NCBI GenBank assembly: GCA_041393015.1
Contig: JAWKKV010000002.1
Coordinates: forward strand, 434,001-498,000
Length of the DNA stretch: 64,000 nt
Direction: 5' to 3'
Origin: JAGQYH01 sp041393015
Lineage (GTDB): Bacteria > Bacteroidota > Bacteroidia > Chitinophagales > JADIYW01
The notes below the pieces were generated by a model that was given only the letters and a program-made list of their open reading frames with translations, was not told the origin of the DNA and searched no databases. Of the stretch, positions 37,682-47,201 are shown one piece after another. Position 1 is the stretch's first letter. Each line of letters begins with the position of its first letter. The translations under genes were made by a program, and so were the position numbers.

Positions 37682-39604
37682 ATGAAGAATAATATCTCTC
37701 ATTCAACTTTTTTATCTGTATTCCTTATTCTGTTTTGTCTAACCATTTCAATTCATGCCCAAGAAAAGACAGAACTAAATGAAAAGGTTTCTGAATTCGG
37801 ACAGTACGATGGATATAGTGAAGTAAGGAAAGATAAGATCAATTATTATTCTTACTATATCCCAACAGATGATGGGGAGTTTTTAGCCACAGATGTAATC
37901 TTACCTAAGAAAAAGGGTAAAGAAGAACAATTTCCAACTGTTCTTTTTTTAACTAGATATTTAAGATCATTAGAAGGGAAGTGGTTTATAAAGCCTTTGA
38001 AAAATCCTGTATTTGGACAAGTAAGTGAAGATGAAATAAAATTTTGGGTAGAAAATGGTTATGCGGTTGTATTGGTAGATGTTAGAGGAACTGGAGCCTC
38101 TACTGGCGTAAGACCGATGGAATTTAGTCCAAGAGAAATTGCAGACGGAGCAACAGTTGCCGATTGGATCATTGATCAAGAATGGTCGGATGGAAAGATT
38201 GGAGTAACAGGTGTTTCTTATTTAGGAACTACCGCCGAGTTGCTTCTAGTAAACCAACATCCCGCAGTAAAAGCTTGTATTCCACGAAGTAATATTTTCG
38301 ATTTATACAATGACATTACCTATCCGGGTGGCATTCCTCATGAAGCTTTTATTGAAGTATGGAAAAATTTGACCCAAAACTTAGACACTAATAATGTCGG
38401 TTATGTAAGTCGGCAAGCAGAACGTTTGATTAAAGGTGTTAGTCCAGTTAAAAAAGACAAGAAAAGAGCCATTTTTAATCAAGCCATGGAAGATCATACT
38501 CAAAACTTTGACATTTTTGCAGCACTTCCTCAAATTCAATTTAAAGATGAAATTCATCCTTCTTTGGCAAAACCAATTAGTGCTTATACGATTAGCAGTT
38601 ACATTGATGAAATATCAAATTCCGGCACGGCTATTTATAGAATAGACGGTTGGTGGGATGGTGGCTTGAGCCGTTCAGCAGTTTATGGTTATCTATCTAC
38701 ACCCAATTCTAAGCGATTAACTATCGGGCCTTGGGATCATGGTCCACATGAAGATGTTAGCCCTTTTACTGAAGATATAACGGTAGCGTTTGACTTGTTT
38801 AGTGAAATGCTTCGCTTTTTTGATTTTTATGTAAAAGGAGTTGATAATGGAATCGATAAAGAAGACCCTATCAACTATTACACTTTCGGACAGGAGAAAT
38901 GGAAAACAGCAAAGGTATGGCCCATTCCTGAAGCTGTCAACGATACTTTATATCTTTCTGGAAGCAAGCAATTAGTGTATTCCAAACAGGATGTAAGCGG
39001 TGATGAGAGTACTTATGCAGTCGATTATACCATCGGAACGGGTGATGCCGCAGGTTGGAATAGTATGACCGATTTATACAGATTTGGAGGAGCCATAAAT
39101 TATCCAGATCGATCTGAGGTGAATAAAAAAATGGAAGTGTATACCAGTCAACCTTTAGAAGAGGCAACTGAAATTACAGGTCATGTGATTGTAGATCTAT
39201 ATATAAGCGTTCCAAGGACAGATGGCGCTGTGTTTGCCTATTTGGAAGAAGTTTCTCCTGAAGGCTTTGTGCAATATATCACAGAAGGTCAGTTAAGGTT
39301 AATCCATCGAAAAATTTCTGAAGAAAAAACATTGCCAACGGTTGGACCCTTTCATTCTTTTTTAATGAAAGATGCTGAAGAGATGATCCCTAATCAAGTA
39401 GCACAAGTAGCATTTGAAATGATACCAACTTCTTATGAAATTCCAGCAGGACACTCGATTAGACTTAGTATTGCCGGCTGCGATGTCAACCATTTTTCTT
39501 TAACTGAAATTCAACCGGAAACAATAACTTTCTACTTTTCAGAAGAATATCCAAGTCAATTGATTTTACCTATTGTTGATCAACCATCAAACGTTCCAAA
39601 CTAA
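37682..39604 (+). CDS. exported CocE/NonD family hydrolase (S15-like)
   Basis: The 640-aa protein has a signal peptide (cleavage near HAQ, residue 27), then an alpha/beta hydrolase domain with DVRGTGASTG and the nucleophile S179 in VTGVSYLGTTAE. The galactose-binding-like C-terminal domain has GTGDAAGWNS and SIRLSIAGCDVNHF. Relatives include cocaine esterase and X-Pro dipeptidyl peptidase; many are acyl amidases or peptidases. A paralogue lies at 54834. Its stop overlaps the convergent aldo-keto reductase stop by four bases. Confidence 0.88.
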   Translation: MKNNISHSTFLSVFLILFCLTISIHAQEKTELNEKVSEFGQYDGYSEVRKDKINYYSYYIPTDDGEFLATDVILPKKKGKEEQFPTVLFLTRYLRSLEGKWFIKPLKNPVFGQVSEDEIKFWVENGYAVVLVDVRGTGASTGVRPMEFSPREIADGATVADWIIDQEWSDGKIGVTGVSYLGTTAELLLVNQHPAVKACIPRSNIFDLYNDITYPGGIPHEAFIEVWKNLTQNLDTNNVGYVSRQAERLIKGVSPVKKDKKRAIFNQAMEDHTQNFDIFAALPQIQFKDEIHPSLAKPISAYTISSYIDEISNSGTAIYRIDGWWDGGLSRSAVYGYLSTPNSKRLTIGPWDHGPHEDVSPFTEDITVAFDLFSEMLRFFDFYVKGVDNGIDKEDPINYYTFGQEKWKTAKVWPIPEAVNDTLYLSGSKQLVYSKQDVSGDESTYAVDYTIGTGDAAGWNSMTDLYRFGGAINYPDRSEVNKKMEVYTSQPLEEATEITGHVIVDLYISVPRTDGAVFAYLEEVSPEGFVQYITEGQLRLIHRKISEEKTLPTVGPFHSFLMKDAEEMIPNQVAQVAFEMIPTSYEIPAGHSIRLSIAGCDVNHFSLTEIQPETITFYFSEEYPSQLILPIVDQPSNVPN

Positions 39605-40635
39605 GGGCAAGGATTGGTGTTTTCTTGATGGATAGCTTCAATTTTAGAAATTACATCATCTGATAATTGTATATTGATACTCTCAATATTTTCTTTCAAT
39701 TGATCCATTTTTGTAGCGCCAATAATATTGCTAGTTAAGAATGGACGAGTATTTACATATGCCAAAGCCATTTGAGCAGGCGTTAATCCCGATGCATTGG
39801 CCAAATCAACATATTTCTTAGTAGCTACAATTCCATTAGGGGTAGAATATCTACCAAATCTTGGAAACAAGGTCATTCTCGCATTTGGAGGAGATGCATT
39901 CAAATATTTTCCTGTTAACGCACCAAATCCTAAAGGAGAATAAGCTAATAACCCAACGTTGTTTCGGATGGCCATTTCTGCTAAACCAACTTCAAAAGTT
40001 CTATTCAACAAACAATATGGATTTTGGATACTTTGAATTTTAGGCAAATCATACATTTTACCATTGAGCAAATACTCTGACATCCCAAACGGTGTTTCAT
40101 TGGAAATCCCAATGTGTCTAATTTTACCTTCTTTCATCAATTCATCCAATCCTTCTAAAATAGTTCTGAAAGGAGTGCCAACATCTTCTGACTTATGCGT
40201 ATAGCCCAACTCACCAAAAAAGTTAGTCGGACGTTCCGGCCAATGTAATTGATAAAGATCAATATAATCGGTTTGTAATCGCTTTAAACTATTATGAACC
40301 GCTTCTTTAAGTTGTGCTTTACTGAAGGTGGGCATATTTCTTAAGAATGAAGTCATTTCTGCCGGTCCAGCAGCTTTAGTAGCTATAATTAAATCGTCTC
40401 TTTTTCCTCTTTTATGCAACCAAGTACCAATAATCTTTTCAGTACTTCCATAGGTTTCTTGTCTGGCAGGAACGCTATACATTTCAGCCGTATCTATAAA
40501 ATTAATGCCTTGCTCTACAGCATAATTTAGTTGTTCATGACCTTCTGCTTCGGTATTTTGTTCGCCCCACGTCATGGTGCCTAAACATATTTTGCTAACT
40601 TTTAAATCTGTATTGCCAAGTTTATCGTAAATCAT
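39601..40635 (-). CDS. aldo/keto reductase, Tas-like
   Basis: An NADP-dependent reductase of 344 aa. The TIM-barrel catalytic set is visible: D in NFIDTAEMY, Y in AEMYSVP, K in IIATKAAG and H in LYQLHWPERP. The start MIYDKLGNTDLKVSKICLGTMTWGEQN and the SVPARQETYGSTEKIIG block match E. coli Tas. The natural substrate is not known. Stops of this gene and the CocE gene overlap. Confidence 0.88.
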   Translation of the reverse strand: MIYDKLGNTDLKVSKICLGTMTWGEQNTEAEGHEQLNYAVEQGINFIDTAEMYSVPARQETYGSTEKIIGTWLHKRGKRDDLIIATKAAGPAEMTSFLRNMPTFSKAQLKEAVHNSLKRLQTDYIDLYQLHWPERPTNFFGELGYTHKSEDVGTPFRTILEGLDELMKEGKIRHIGISNETPFGMSEYLLNGKMYDLPKIQSIQNPYCLLNRTFEVGLAEMAIRNNVGLLAYSPLGFGALTGKYLNASPPNARMTLFPRFGRYSTPNGIVATKKYVDLANASGLTPAQMALAYVNTRPFLTSNIIGATKMDQLKENIESINIQLSDDVISKIEAIHQENTNPCP

Positions 40636-40825
40636 TTGTGCTTTTGTTTGTGGTCAAAAATAAGTTTTAAAGCTTTTAAAATCTTCAATGAATAAACATC
40701 TAATGAATTTATCAAGTATTTAGTTCGATGAGTTTGATCAATTTGGTATAAAATAAATTCTATTCCAAAATCACAATTCACTAAATAACAATTTATATCT
40801 TTAAATTTCGACCAAAACCACCTCT

Positions 40826-43717
40826 ATGGAATCTCAACAATCTATAACGCCAAGCATTTCGGAAATAAATGATTTAATAGATAAAAATGAATATGAGTCC
40901 GCACACGATCTATTGCGAAGTTTTATAGGTGAGGAAAGCAGATTTTATCGAGAATTAAATGATTTTACTCAACTTTTTATGCATATAGATGAGTTGAAAG
41001 ATGAGAATAAATATGCTGAAGTAGAAAAATTTGAAACGGCTGCCAGAGATGGTTTGCGACAGTTTGTTAATAGAGTAGTGGCTTATGAAAAATTGACTTT
41101 GGCAGATAATAATTTGCATCAAGAAAATTTCAAAGGTGTTTTTCCCAAGTTACATGAGATTTCAAAAGGACAACCTTGGAATAAAGAAATTGATGATTTA
41201 GAAAAAGCTTATATCGCACTAGAAAAGCAACATCGCAACAATACTATAGACTTAAAACATTTTACAAAACAAACGCAGCCCATAAAAGGTAGATTACAAA
41301 GTATTATTGATGAACAGAAGTCTATTATCGATGGCAATACTGAAGAAGAAAATAATTTTGAGGATGATGTAAATACAAAATTCGACAATTCCAATAGTGC
41401 TGAAAATTCATCTATCGCAACCACATACATTCCGCGTTATCAATCAGACGGAGCTACCGGAAAAGACCAATTGGATATTCTACATGAAGTAGATGCTTTT
41501 ATGCAATTGGTTTTATCAAAGAGTCTTCAACCTCCATTATCAATTGGTTTGCTAGGAAACTGGGGAAGCGGTAAAAGCTTCTTTATGAATAAGTTACACG
41601 AGCGAATTGAATTAAAATCTCAAGCACTGCTAAAAGATAATTCTGATCAAAAGCATTACTGTGAAAATATCGCTCAAATTCAGTTCAATGCTTGGTATTA
41701 TGTAGACGCCAATTTATGGGCAAGCTTAGTAGATAAGATTTTTCAAAGTTTGGGAGATAATGTAGGATTGCTCACCGATGAACAAAAGAAAGAAGCGAAA
41801 CTTTATAAACAATTAGCTTCAACAGAAAAATTAAAGGAAAGAGCAGAACAATCCATTCAAGAAATTGAAAACAAAAAAACAGATCTACAAAACAAATTAA
41901 ATCAGTTAAAAATTGAGAAAAAAAAGAAAGCCGATGAACTGATTGATGTTAAAGCAAAGGATGTTTTTAATGAGTTAATGATTGATCCAAAAGTGAAATC
42001 ATTTGTGGATGAAGCCAGAGAAAAATTAGAGTTTGGAGAATCTAAAGGCATTAAAGATACTGTAATTGAAAGTTTGAATGATGTCAATGGCTTATTGGAT
42101 GAATATAAATCGAATAGAACTAAAGTAAAAGAATCGCTTAAATATTTGCTAAGCATTAAAAATTGGAAGTCTCTAGCAGCACTGCTTTTGTTTTTAATTA
42201 TACCAATATTGGTGATTTATGTGCTTTATCCTTACTTAGAAAAATGGAATACAATTGTTGGTGGATTTGAAACAGAGCAGGTTTTAAAAATTATTACTGG
42301 AATAGGAAGTATAGTAACCGCAGCGTCATTATTCATTAAACAATTAATTACCACAACTGAGCCTGTTTTTAAGAAAATAAATGAAGGTGTTGATTATCTC
42401 AACTTAGCCAAACTAAAATTAGAAAACTTAAAGCAGTTAGCCACCGCTAAAATTGATGCTGATATTGAAGGAGTTTTGATAGAAATAGAAGGCATTGAAG
42501 AGCAAGAAAATGACTTGCAAAAAAAGAAGGCAGAAGCTGAACTGGACGTCGATTCTATTAAACGGGAAATCGAAGCGATTGAAGCCGGCAAAAGGTTTAG
42601 TAGTTTTTTAGAGCAAAGAATAGCGAGCGAAGATTACAAAAAACATTTGGGTATTATTTCCATCATTAGAGAAGACTTTTCTAAACTTACAGAATACTTT
42701 CAAAGTAATATTGAGCAAATTACCAATGACCTTAAAGTTGAACGGATTGTATTGTATATAGATGATTTGGACAGATGTCCGCCCAAAAAAGTGGTCGAAG
42801 TGTTACAAGCCATTCATCTTATTTTAGCGTTTCCTTTGTTTGTTGTAGTAGTTGGTGTTGATGTGCGATGGATTTACAATTCATTGATTGCTGAATATGG
42901 CAACATGCTGCATCATATCAATACGCCCAATGGACCGGCTACTAATCAAATTTCAAGCAGTGCCACACCTTTTGACTATTTAGAAAAGGTTTTTCAAATT
43001 CCATTTCAAATAAAATCAATTGATAACGCAGGAAAGAAGTTATATATCTCCAAACTTTTAGCGGATGATGTATTGGAAGCAGAAAAACAAAAAATTAATG
43101 TTTCACAAGATAATTCACAAGACAACAATACAAATCCAGTAGTTGATACATCATCTATTTCTGATCTAGAAGAGACTGAATTAGAAACCACCCAACCAAT
43201 AAAAGGAGATAATCCATCAGAAGTGGATACTATTTTGGACATCAAGCCATTAAAGATTGAGAAAGAGCAGTTAGATTTCATAAGCTTTTTAGCCCCAATC
43301 ATCGGCGATTCTCCGAGATCTATCAAGCGTTTTATTAATGTTGCGAGATTAGTTAAATCAAATCCAAGATGGTTGCCGGAATATGGACAAGAGCAAAGTT
43401 TAGCTTTTCCTTGCTTTTTAACTTTAATGGCTGTTATTATTGGCACTCCAGAGATGGCGACTTACTTTTTAAAATGCCTAAAGAACGATGAAGTTTCCAT
43501 CAATTTAGGAGAACTGTTAACCAATAACACTCCTGATGTTGGAGATGATTTTGAATCACAACAAATAGGAGAACAATGGAAAGTCCTTAAAGATTTTGTA
43601 TCCGATAGTTGGTTAGAAGACAATGAAATAGTAAAAAGCATATTCTACTTTGATATTGCCTATTTACGCAAAATAGAACCAACTGTATCAAGGTTTTCTT
43701 TTAGAACATTGGGATAA
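40826..43717 (+). CDS. KAP family P-loop NTPase with helical N-terminal extension
   Basis: A 963-aa protein. Residues 1-190 are a helical, acidic extension that looks like two related units (ISEINDLIDKNEYESAHDLL and DNNLHQENFKGVFPKL), perhaps effector-associated or death-like domains. Walker A is LLGNWGSGKSFF (K250). As in KAP NTPases, a long insertion follows, with a coiled coil (residues 320-400), two membrane helices (about 450-472 and 486-508) and a second coiled coil. Walker B is IVLYIDDLDRCPP (D646, D647). KAP proteins sit on the inner face of the membrane and some act in phage defence. The gene stands alone; no nuclease or methylase is next to it. Confidence 0.85.
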   Translation: MESQQSITPSISEINDLIDKNEYESAHDLLRSFIGEESRFYRELNDFTQLFMHIDELKDENKYAEVEKFETAARDGLRQFVNRVVAYEKLTLADNNLHQENFKGVFPKLHEISKGQPWNKEIDDLEKAYIALEKQHRNNTIDLKHFTKQTQPIKGRLQSIIDEQKSIIDGNTEEENNFEDDVNTKFDNSNSAENSSIATTYIPRYQSDGATGKDQLDILHEVDAFMQLVLSKSLQPPLSIGLLGNWGSGKSFFMNKLHERIELKSQALLKDNSDQKHYCENIAQIQFNAWYYVDANLWASLVDKIFQSLGDNVGLLTDEQKKEAKLYKQLASTEKLKERAEQSIQEIENKKTDLQNKLNQLKIEKKKKADELIDVKAKDVFNELMIDPKVKSFVDEAREKLEFGESKGIKDTVIESLNDVNGLLDEYKSNRTKVKESLKYLLSIKNWKSLAALLLFLIIPILVIYVLYPYLEKWNTIVGGFETEQVLKIITGIGSIVTAASLFIKQLITTTEPVFKKINEGVDYLNLAKLKLENLKQLATAKIDADIEGVLIEIEGIEEQENDLQKKKAEAELDVDSIKREIEAIEAGKRFSSFLEQRIASEDYKKHLGIISIIREDFSKLTEYFQSNIEQITNDLKVERIVLYIDDLDRCPPKKVVEVLQAIHLILAFPLFVVVVGVDVRWIYNSLIAEYGNMLHHINTPNGPATNQISSSATPFDYLEKVFQIPFQIKSIDNAGKKLYISKLLADDVLEAEKQKINVSQDNSQDNNTNPVVDTSSISDLEETELETTQPIKGDNPSEVDTILDIKPLKIEKEQLDFISFLAPIIGDSPRSIKRFINVARLVKSNPRWLPEYGQEQSLAFPCFLTLMAVIIGTPEMATYFLKCLKNDEVSINLGELLTNNTPDVGDDFESQQIGEQWKVLKDFVSDSWLEDNEIVKSIFYFDIAYLRKIEPTVSRFSFRTLG

Positions 43718-43929
43718 GAAAACAGTCTCGATAGAGACAAAATATAGGTCGCCAATATTTATATATTGAAATTGTGCCTTTAAGTACAACATAAATAGAT
43801 TTCGTACCTAATTATCGTTTAAACAAACTTTCAATATTTTATCCCTAAAGGGCTAAGTGATATGTTATGTTTTAAAAGACGTATACAGAGAAGTTAGCGA
43901 GCAATAAAGGTCAGCTAAATTACTTCCAG

Positions 43930-44424
43930 CTAAGCCTTTAAAAGCTTTTCAATTTTCTTTTTCACCTTCCCTGATGTTGGACTAGTAGGAGTGTAGTAGT
44001 AATCTTCTACTTCGCCTTCTTTATTGATTAAGTATTTATGGAAATTCCATTTAGGAGTAGAATTTACTTTCCCATTTTTGCTTTTGTCAGATAAAAATTG
44101 GAACAACTCATGTTGCTCTGAACCTTTAACGTGAACTTTCTCCATTATCGGAAAAGAAACACCATAGTTTAATTGACAAAATTCTTCTGCACCACTGGCG
44201 TCATTAGGCTCTTGTCCGGCAAAATCGTTAGAAGGAAAACCAATTACTTCAAATCCCTTTTCTTTATATTCTTTATGTAATTCCTCTAGTTTTTCAAATT
44301 GAGGCGTAAAACCACATTTTGACGCCGTATTAACGATCATCAAAACTTTCCCCTTGTACTGACTCATCGGAATCTCTTTTCCGTTTGCGCTTTTTACTTT
44401 GAACTGATAAATCGAGTTGCTCAT
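43930..44424 (-). CDS. glutathione peroxidase (thiol peroxidase family)
   Basis: The 164-aa protein has the peroxidatic cysteine C37 in NTASKCGFTPQ (Cys replaces selenocysteine), Q in FAGQEPN and W in TPKWNFHK, the usual catalytic set. Bacterial forms normally use thioredoxin; trxB lies close by on the same strand. The first 95 bases overlap the end of the DUF4294 gene in another frame, and those residues (MSQYKGKVLMIVN) are needed for the fold, so the start is secure. The 212 bases between it and the KAP gene hold no gene. Confidence 0.92.
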   Translation of the reverse strand: MSNSIYQFKVKSANGKEIPMSQYKGKVLMIVNTASKCGFTPQFEKLEELHKEYKEKGFEVIGFPSNDFAGQEPNDASGAEEFCQLNYGVSFPIMEKVHVKGSEQHELFQFLSDKSKNGKVNSTPKWNFHKYLINKEGEVEDYYYTPTSPTSGKVKKKIEKLLKA

Positions 44425-45037
44425 TTTCTATTTTTTCTTTCTTTCCGTTACGTTGATATAATAAATCTAATTGCTGCACATATTTTTCTAAGGCTCTGTC
44501 TTCACCTTCAGGATCGTGCCTATCCTTTATACTCATGTCAAACCTTTTGGCTAAAAACTCCCACCAACCGGCTTTAAAATCACTTCTATACATCCCAATT
44601 AATTCGTGCACCGAATAACCGGTTTCTCTATCTACTAATTTAATTAAGATCCTTCCTTGCGTTCTAGTAAGCTCTTTTAAATCGTCTTTAAACTCATCTT
44701 TTAAAAGCTTTTCTGTAGAGTTTAAATACTTTTTCTGTTCTCTTTTACCATCCAGCTTGGATAATTCTTCATCAATTTCTGCTACAATTCTAGACACCCT
44801 GATAGCATATGGATAAGCTTTTCTCGTATGATATTTTAGCTTATAATCCAATTCCGGCACCCTATCTACTAAATGTGCCTTAATTTCAACAGGTTCAAGT
44901 TTTACTGCCGGCAAAGTGTCATCGCCTACTATTACCTGATCTAAAACGATTATGCCCATATCATCAAAGCCCCCTTGAGCTCTAGATAAAAGGCTCAAAG
45001 ACAAAGATAAAAACACCGCTAATGTCAGTTTGTTCAT
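44330..45037 (-). CDS. DUF4294 family exported protein
   Basis: The 235-aa protein has a signal peptide (MNKLTLAVFLSLSLSLLSRAQ) and the DUF4294 core: KYHTRKAYPYAIRVSRIVAEID, TRTQGRILIKLVDRETGYSVHELIGMYRSDFKAGWW. The family is common in Bacteroidota and has no known function. The last 32 residues (VQSKKRKRKRDSDES onward) are low complexity and overlap the glutathione peroxidase gene. This tail may be a read-through product of a lost stop. Confidence 0.8.
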   Translation of the reverse strand: MNKLTLAVFLSLSLSLLSRAQGGFDDMGIIVLDQVIVGDDTLPAVKLEPVEIKAHLVDRVPELDYKLKYHTRKAYPYAIRVSRIVAEIDEELSKLDGKREQKKYLNSTEKLLKDEFKDDLKELTRTQGRILIKLVDRETGYSVHELIGMYRSDFKAGWWEFLAKRFDMSIKDRHDPEGEDRALEKYVQQLDLLYQRNGKKEKIENEQLDLSVQSKKRKRKRDSDESVQGESFDDR

Positions 45038-45105
45038 ACTAATTAAAGTTATATGCTTTTAACCATAAGTCAAAATTCCTGCCATTATTGTTTAAAGACA
45101 AAAAA

Positions 45106-46044
45106 TTATTCTAAACCGGCTAAATATCTCTCTGCATCTAAAGCCGCCATACAACCACTACCCGCTGCTGTAACAGCTTGTCTGTAAATTTTGTCTTGCA
45201 CATCACCAGAAGCAAACACACCCGGTACATTCGTTTTAGAAGAGTTAGGCTTGGTAATCAAATATCCTTGATCATCCATATCTAAATAATCTTTAAAGAT
45301 CTCAGAATTTGGTTTATGTCCAATAGCCACAAAAAATCCACTAATAGGAATCTCCGTTTTCTCTTTTGTTTGATTATTGAAAATTCTAACTGCTTCTACT
45401 TTTTCTTCGCCTAAAATTTCATCTGTTTCCGAATTCCAATACACCTCTATGTTTTCTGCTTCAAAAACTCGTTGCTGCATAATTTTAGAAGCCCTCATGT
45501 AGTCTTTTCTAACAATCATGTGCACTTTTGTACATAATTTAGATAGATACAAAGCTTCTTCTGCAGCAGTATCACCAGCGCCCACGATGGCTACTTCTTT
45601 GTCTTTATAGAAGAATCCATCGCAAACAGCACAAGCTGAAACACCTCGTCCATTCAATCTTTGTTCAGATTCAATTCCCAACCATTTAGCTACAGCACCA
45701 GTTGATATAATCACTGTATCAGCATGAATTTCTTTTTCATCATCTACCCAAGCTTTTAACGGTTTTGATGAAAAATCTACCTTAGTTATAATGCCCCACC
45801 TTGTATCTGTTCCCACTCTTTCGGCTTGCTTCTGGAAATCTTCCATCATTTGAGGGCCCATAATACCATCAGGGTAACCAGGATAATTCTCAACATCAGT
45901 CGTCAACATTAATTGCCCTCCAGGCTCTAAACCTTGGTATAAAACAGGTTTCATGTTCGCTCTAGCAGCATAAATTGCCGCCGTATAACCTGCAGGTCCA
46001 CTTCCAATAATTAGGCAATGTACTTTTTCAATTGATTCACTCAT
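45106..46044 (-). CDS. trxB: thioredoxin-disulfide reductase
   Basis: TrxB reduces thioredoxin with NADPH. The 312-aa protein has the FAD loop IIGSGPAGYTAAIYAARA, the redox pair C138-x-x-C141 (SACAVCDGFF), the NADPH loop IVGAGDTAAEEALYL and the second FAD block GVFASGDVQD. It lies 68 bases upstream of the DUF4294-glutathione peroxidase pair, which could depend on it for electrons. Confidence 0.96.
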   Translation of the reverse strand: MSESIEKVHCLIIGSGPAGYTAAIYAARANMKPVLYQGLEPGGQLMLTTDVENYPGYPDGIMGPQMMEDFQKQAERVGTDTRWGIITKVDFSSKPLKAWVDDEKEIHADTVIISTGAVAKWLGIESEQRLNGRGVSACAVCDGFFYKDKEVAIVGAGDTAAEEALYLSKLCTKVHMIVRKDYMRASKIMQQRVFEAENIEVYWNSETDEILGEEKVEAVRIFNNQTKEKTEIPISGFFVAIGHKPNSEIFKDYLDMDDQGYLITKPNSSKTNVPGVFASGDVQDKIYRQAVTAAGSGCMAALDAERYLAGLE

Positions 46045-46134
46045 TTTTTAAGCTTTGCGCTCTAAGTATTGTCCTTAAAGCTGTTTCTACGAAAATTTAT
46101 AATTTTATTCTAGTTGCCATATTAATACCGATCA

Positions 46135-46731
46135 TTAACTATGGCTCAAACTAATTAGTTCTTTATGGATCTTTAATATTTGTGAAATTAATGGCTGCTT
46201 AAGATCGTTGTAGATGACAAAATCAGCCAGTTTAATTTTTTCTTCTTCACTCATTTGTTTAGCCATTCTGCTACGGACTTCTTGTTCAGTGACATTATCT
46301 CTTCCCATCACTCTCTCTAAACGCATTGACTCTGGAGAGTAAACGGTAATCACCTTATTCAGCATTTTATAGCTGCCAGATTCAAACATGATAGCAGCTT
46401 CGTATAATACATAAGATTGATCTGCATTTTTTTGCATCCAATTGGCGGTATCTTTGAAAACAGCGGGATGGACTAGCGCATTTAACTTTTGTAATTCTAC
46501 ATCATTATTGAAAACGACTTTTGCTAAATATTCTCTATTTAATTGCCCTTTTTCTGAATAACTAGCTTCCCCAAAAGTCTTTTTAATGGCAGCAATCAAA
46601 TCTTGATCTTCCACCATTAAACTTTTGGCTCGTAAATCTGCATAATAAACAGGAATTCCCAATAATTCAAAGAAATGGCAAACAGTGGTTTTACCACTTC
46701 CAATTCCTCCAGTTATTCCTACGCTTATCAT
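46135..46731 (-). CDS. coaE: dephospho-CoA kinase
   Basis: CoaE phosphorylates dephospho-CoA, the last step of coenzyme A synthesis. At 198 aa it has the Walker A motif GITGGIGSGKTTVC (residues 5-18), YYADLRAKSLM and the lid block VMGRDNVTEQEVRSRMAKQM. It is 16 bases after yajC on the same strand. Confidence 0.95.
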   Translation of the reverse strand: MISVGITGGIGSGKTTVCHFFELLGIPVYYADLRAKSLMVEDQDLIAAIKKTFGEASYSEKGQLNREYLAKVVFNNDVELQKLNALVHPAVFKDTANWMQKNADQSYVLYEAAIMFESGSYKMLNKVITVYSPESMRLERVMGRDNVTEQEVRSRMAKQMSEEEKIKLADFVIYNDLKQPLISQILKIHKELISLSHS

Positions 46732-46747
46732 ATTGGAAGAGACTATA

Positions 46748-47074
46748 TTAGTCTAATTTTGAAGGTTCATTCGCTAAAGCAGAATACTCCATAGAAATAA
46801 CACTTCTATCAATTTTGATCTTAGTTCCTTCTGCGATTTCTAACAATAGAGTAGTGCTATCAGGATTAACAGAAACAATTTTACCATGAATTCCACCCAT
46901 AGTAACTACTTTTTGTCCTTTAGATAGATTTAACAAAAATTCCTTTTGTTCTTTTTGCTTTTTTTGCTGAGGTCGAATCATAAAAAAGTAAAAAACGCCT
47001 AGCATTGCTAACATTATAAAAGGCATTGTTCCTATTCCTCCGGCACCACCTGCTTGTAATACAATTATATCCAT
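46748..47074 (-). CDS. yajC: preprotein translocase subunit YajC
   Basis: YajC is an accessory subunit of SecDF at the inner membrane. The 108-aa protein has one membrane helix (residues 14-33) followed by the family block FYFFMIRPQQKKQKEQKEFL and KGQKVVTMGGIHGKIVSV. A TATCTTTG sequence (complement of 47095-47102) about 20 bases upstream could be its -7 box. It heads a two-gene unit with coaE. Confidence 0.93.
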   Translation of the reverse strand: MDIIVLQAGGAGGIGTMPFIMLAMLGVFYFFMIRPQQKKQKEQKEFLLNLSKGQKVVTMGGIHGKIVSVNPDSTTLLLEIAEGTKIKIDRSVISMEYSALANEPSKLD

Positions 47075-47094
47075 TTCTAATTTTAATTTAGATG

Positions 47095-47102
47095 CAAAGA
47101 TA
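47095..47102 (-). promoter_or_regulatory. possible -7 box of yajC-coaE
   Basis: TATCTTTG on the minus strand fits TAnnTTTG, 21 bases before the yajC start codon. The -33 region is not a clear TTTG. Confidence 0.4.
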
Positions 47103-47201
47103 CGCTTTAATAAAAACCATTGAAGACTTGTGGGTTATCAAAATCTCAACAATTAACTAGAATGAAGTGTAATTTAAGAAAGAATAAGATTTAGACTTTT
47201 A

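Noticed and set aside
40826..43717. A multi-gene phage defence island around the KAP NTPase
   Set aside because: Neighbours on both sides are ordinary metabolic genes. No nuclease, methylase, toxin or recombinase is present, so only an orphan gene is supported.
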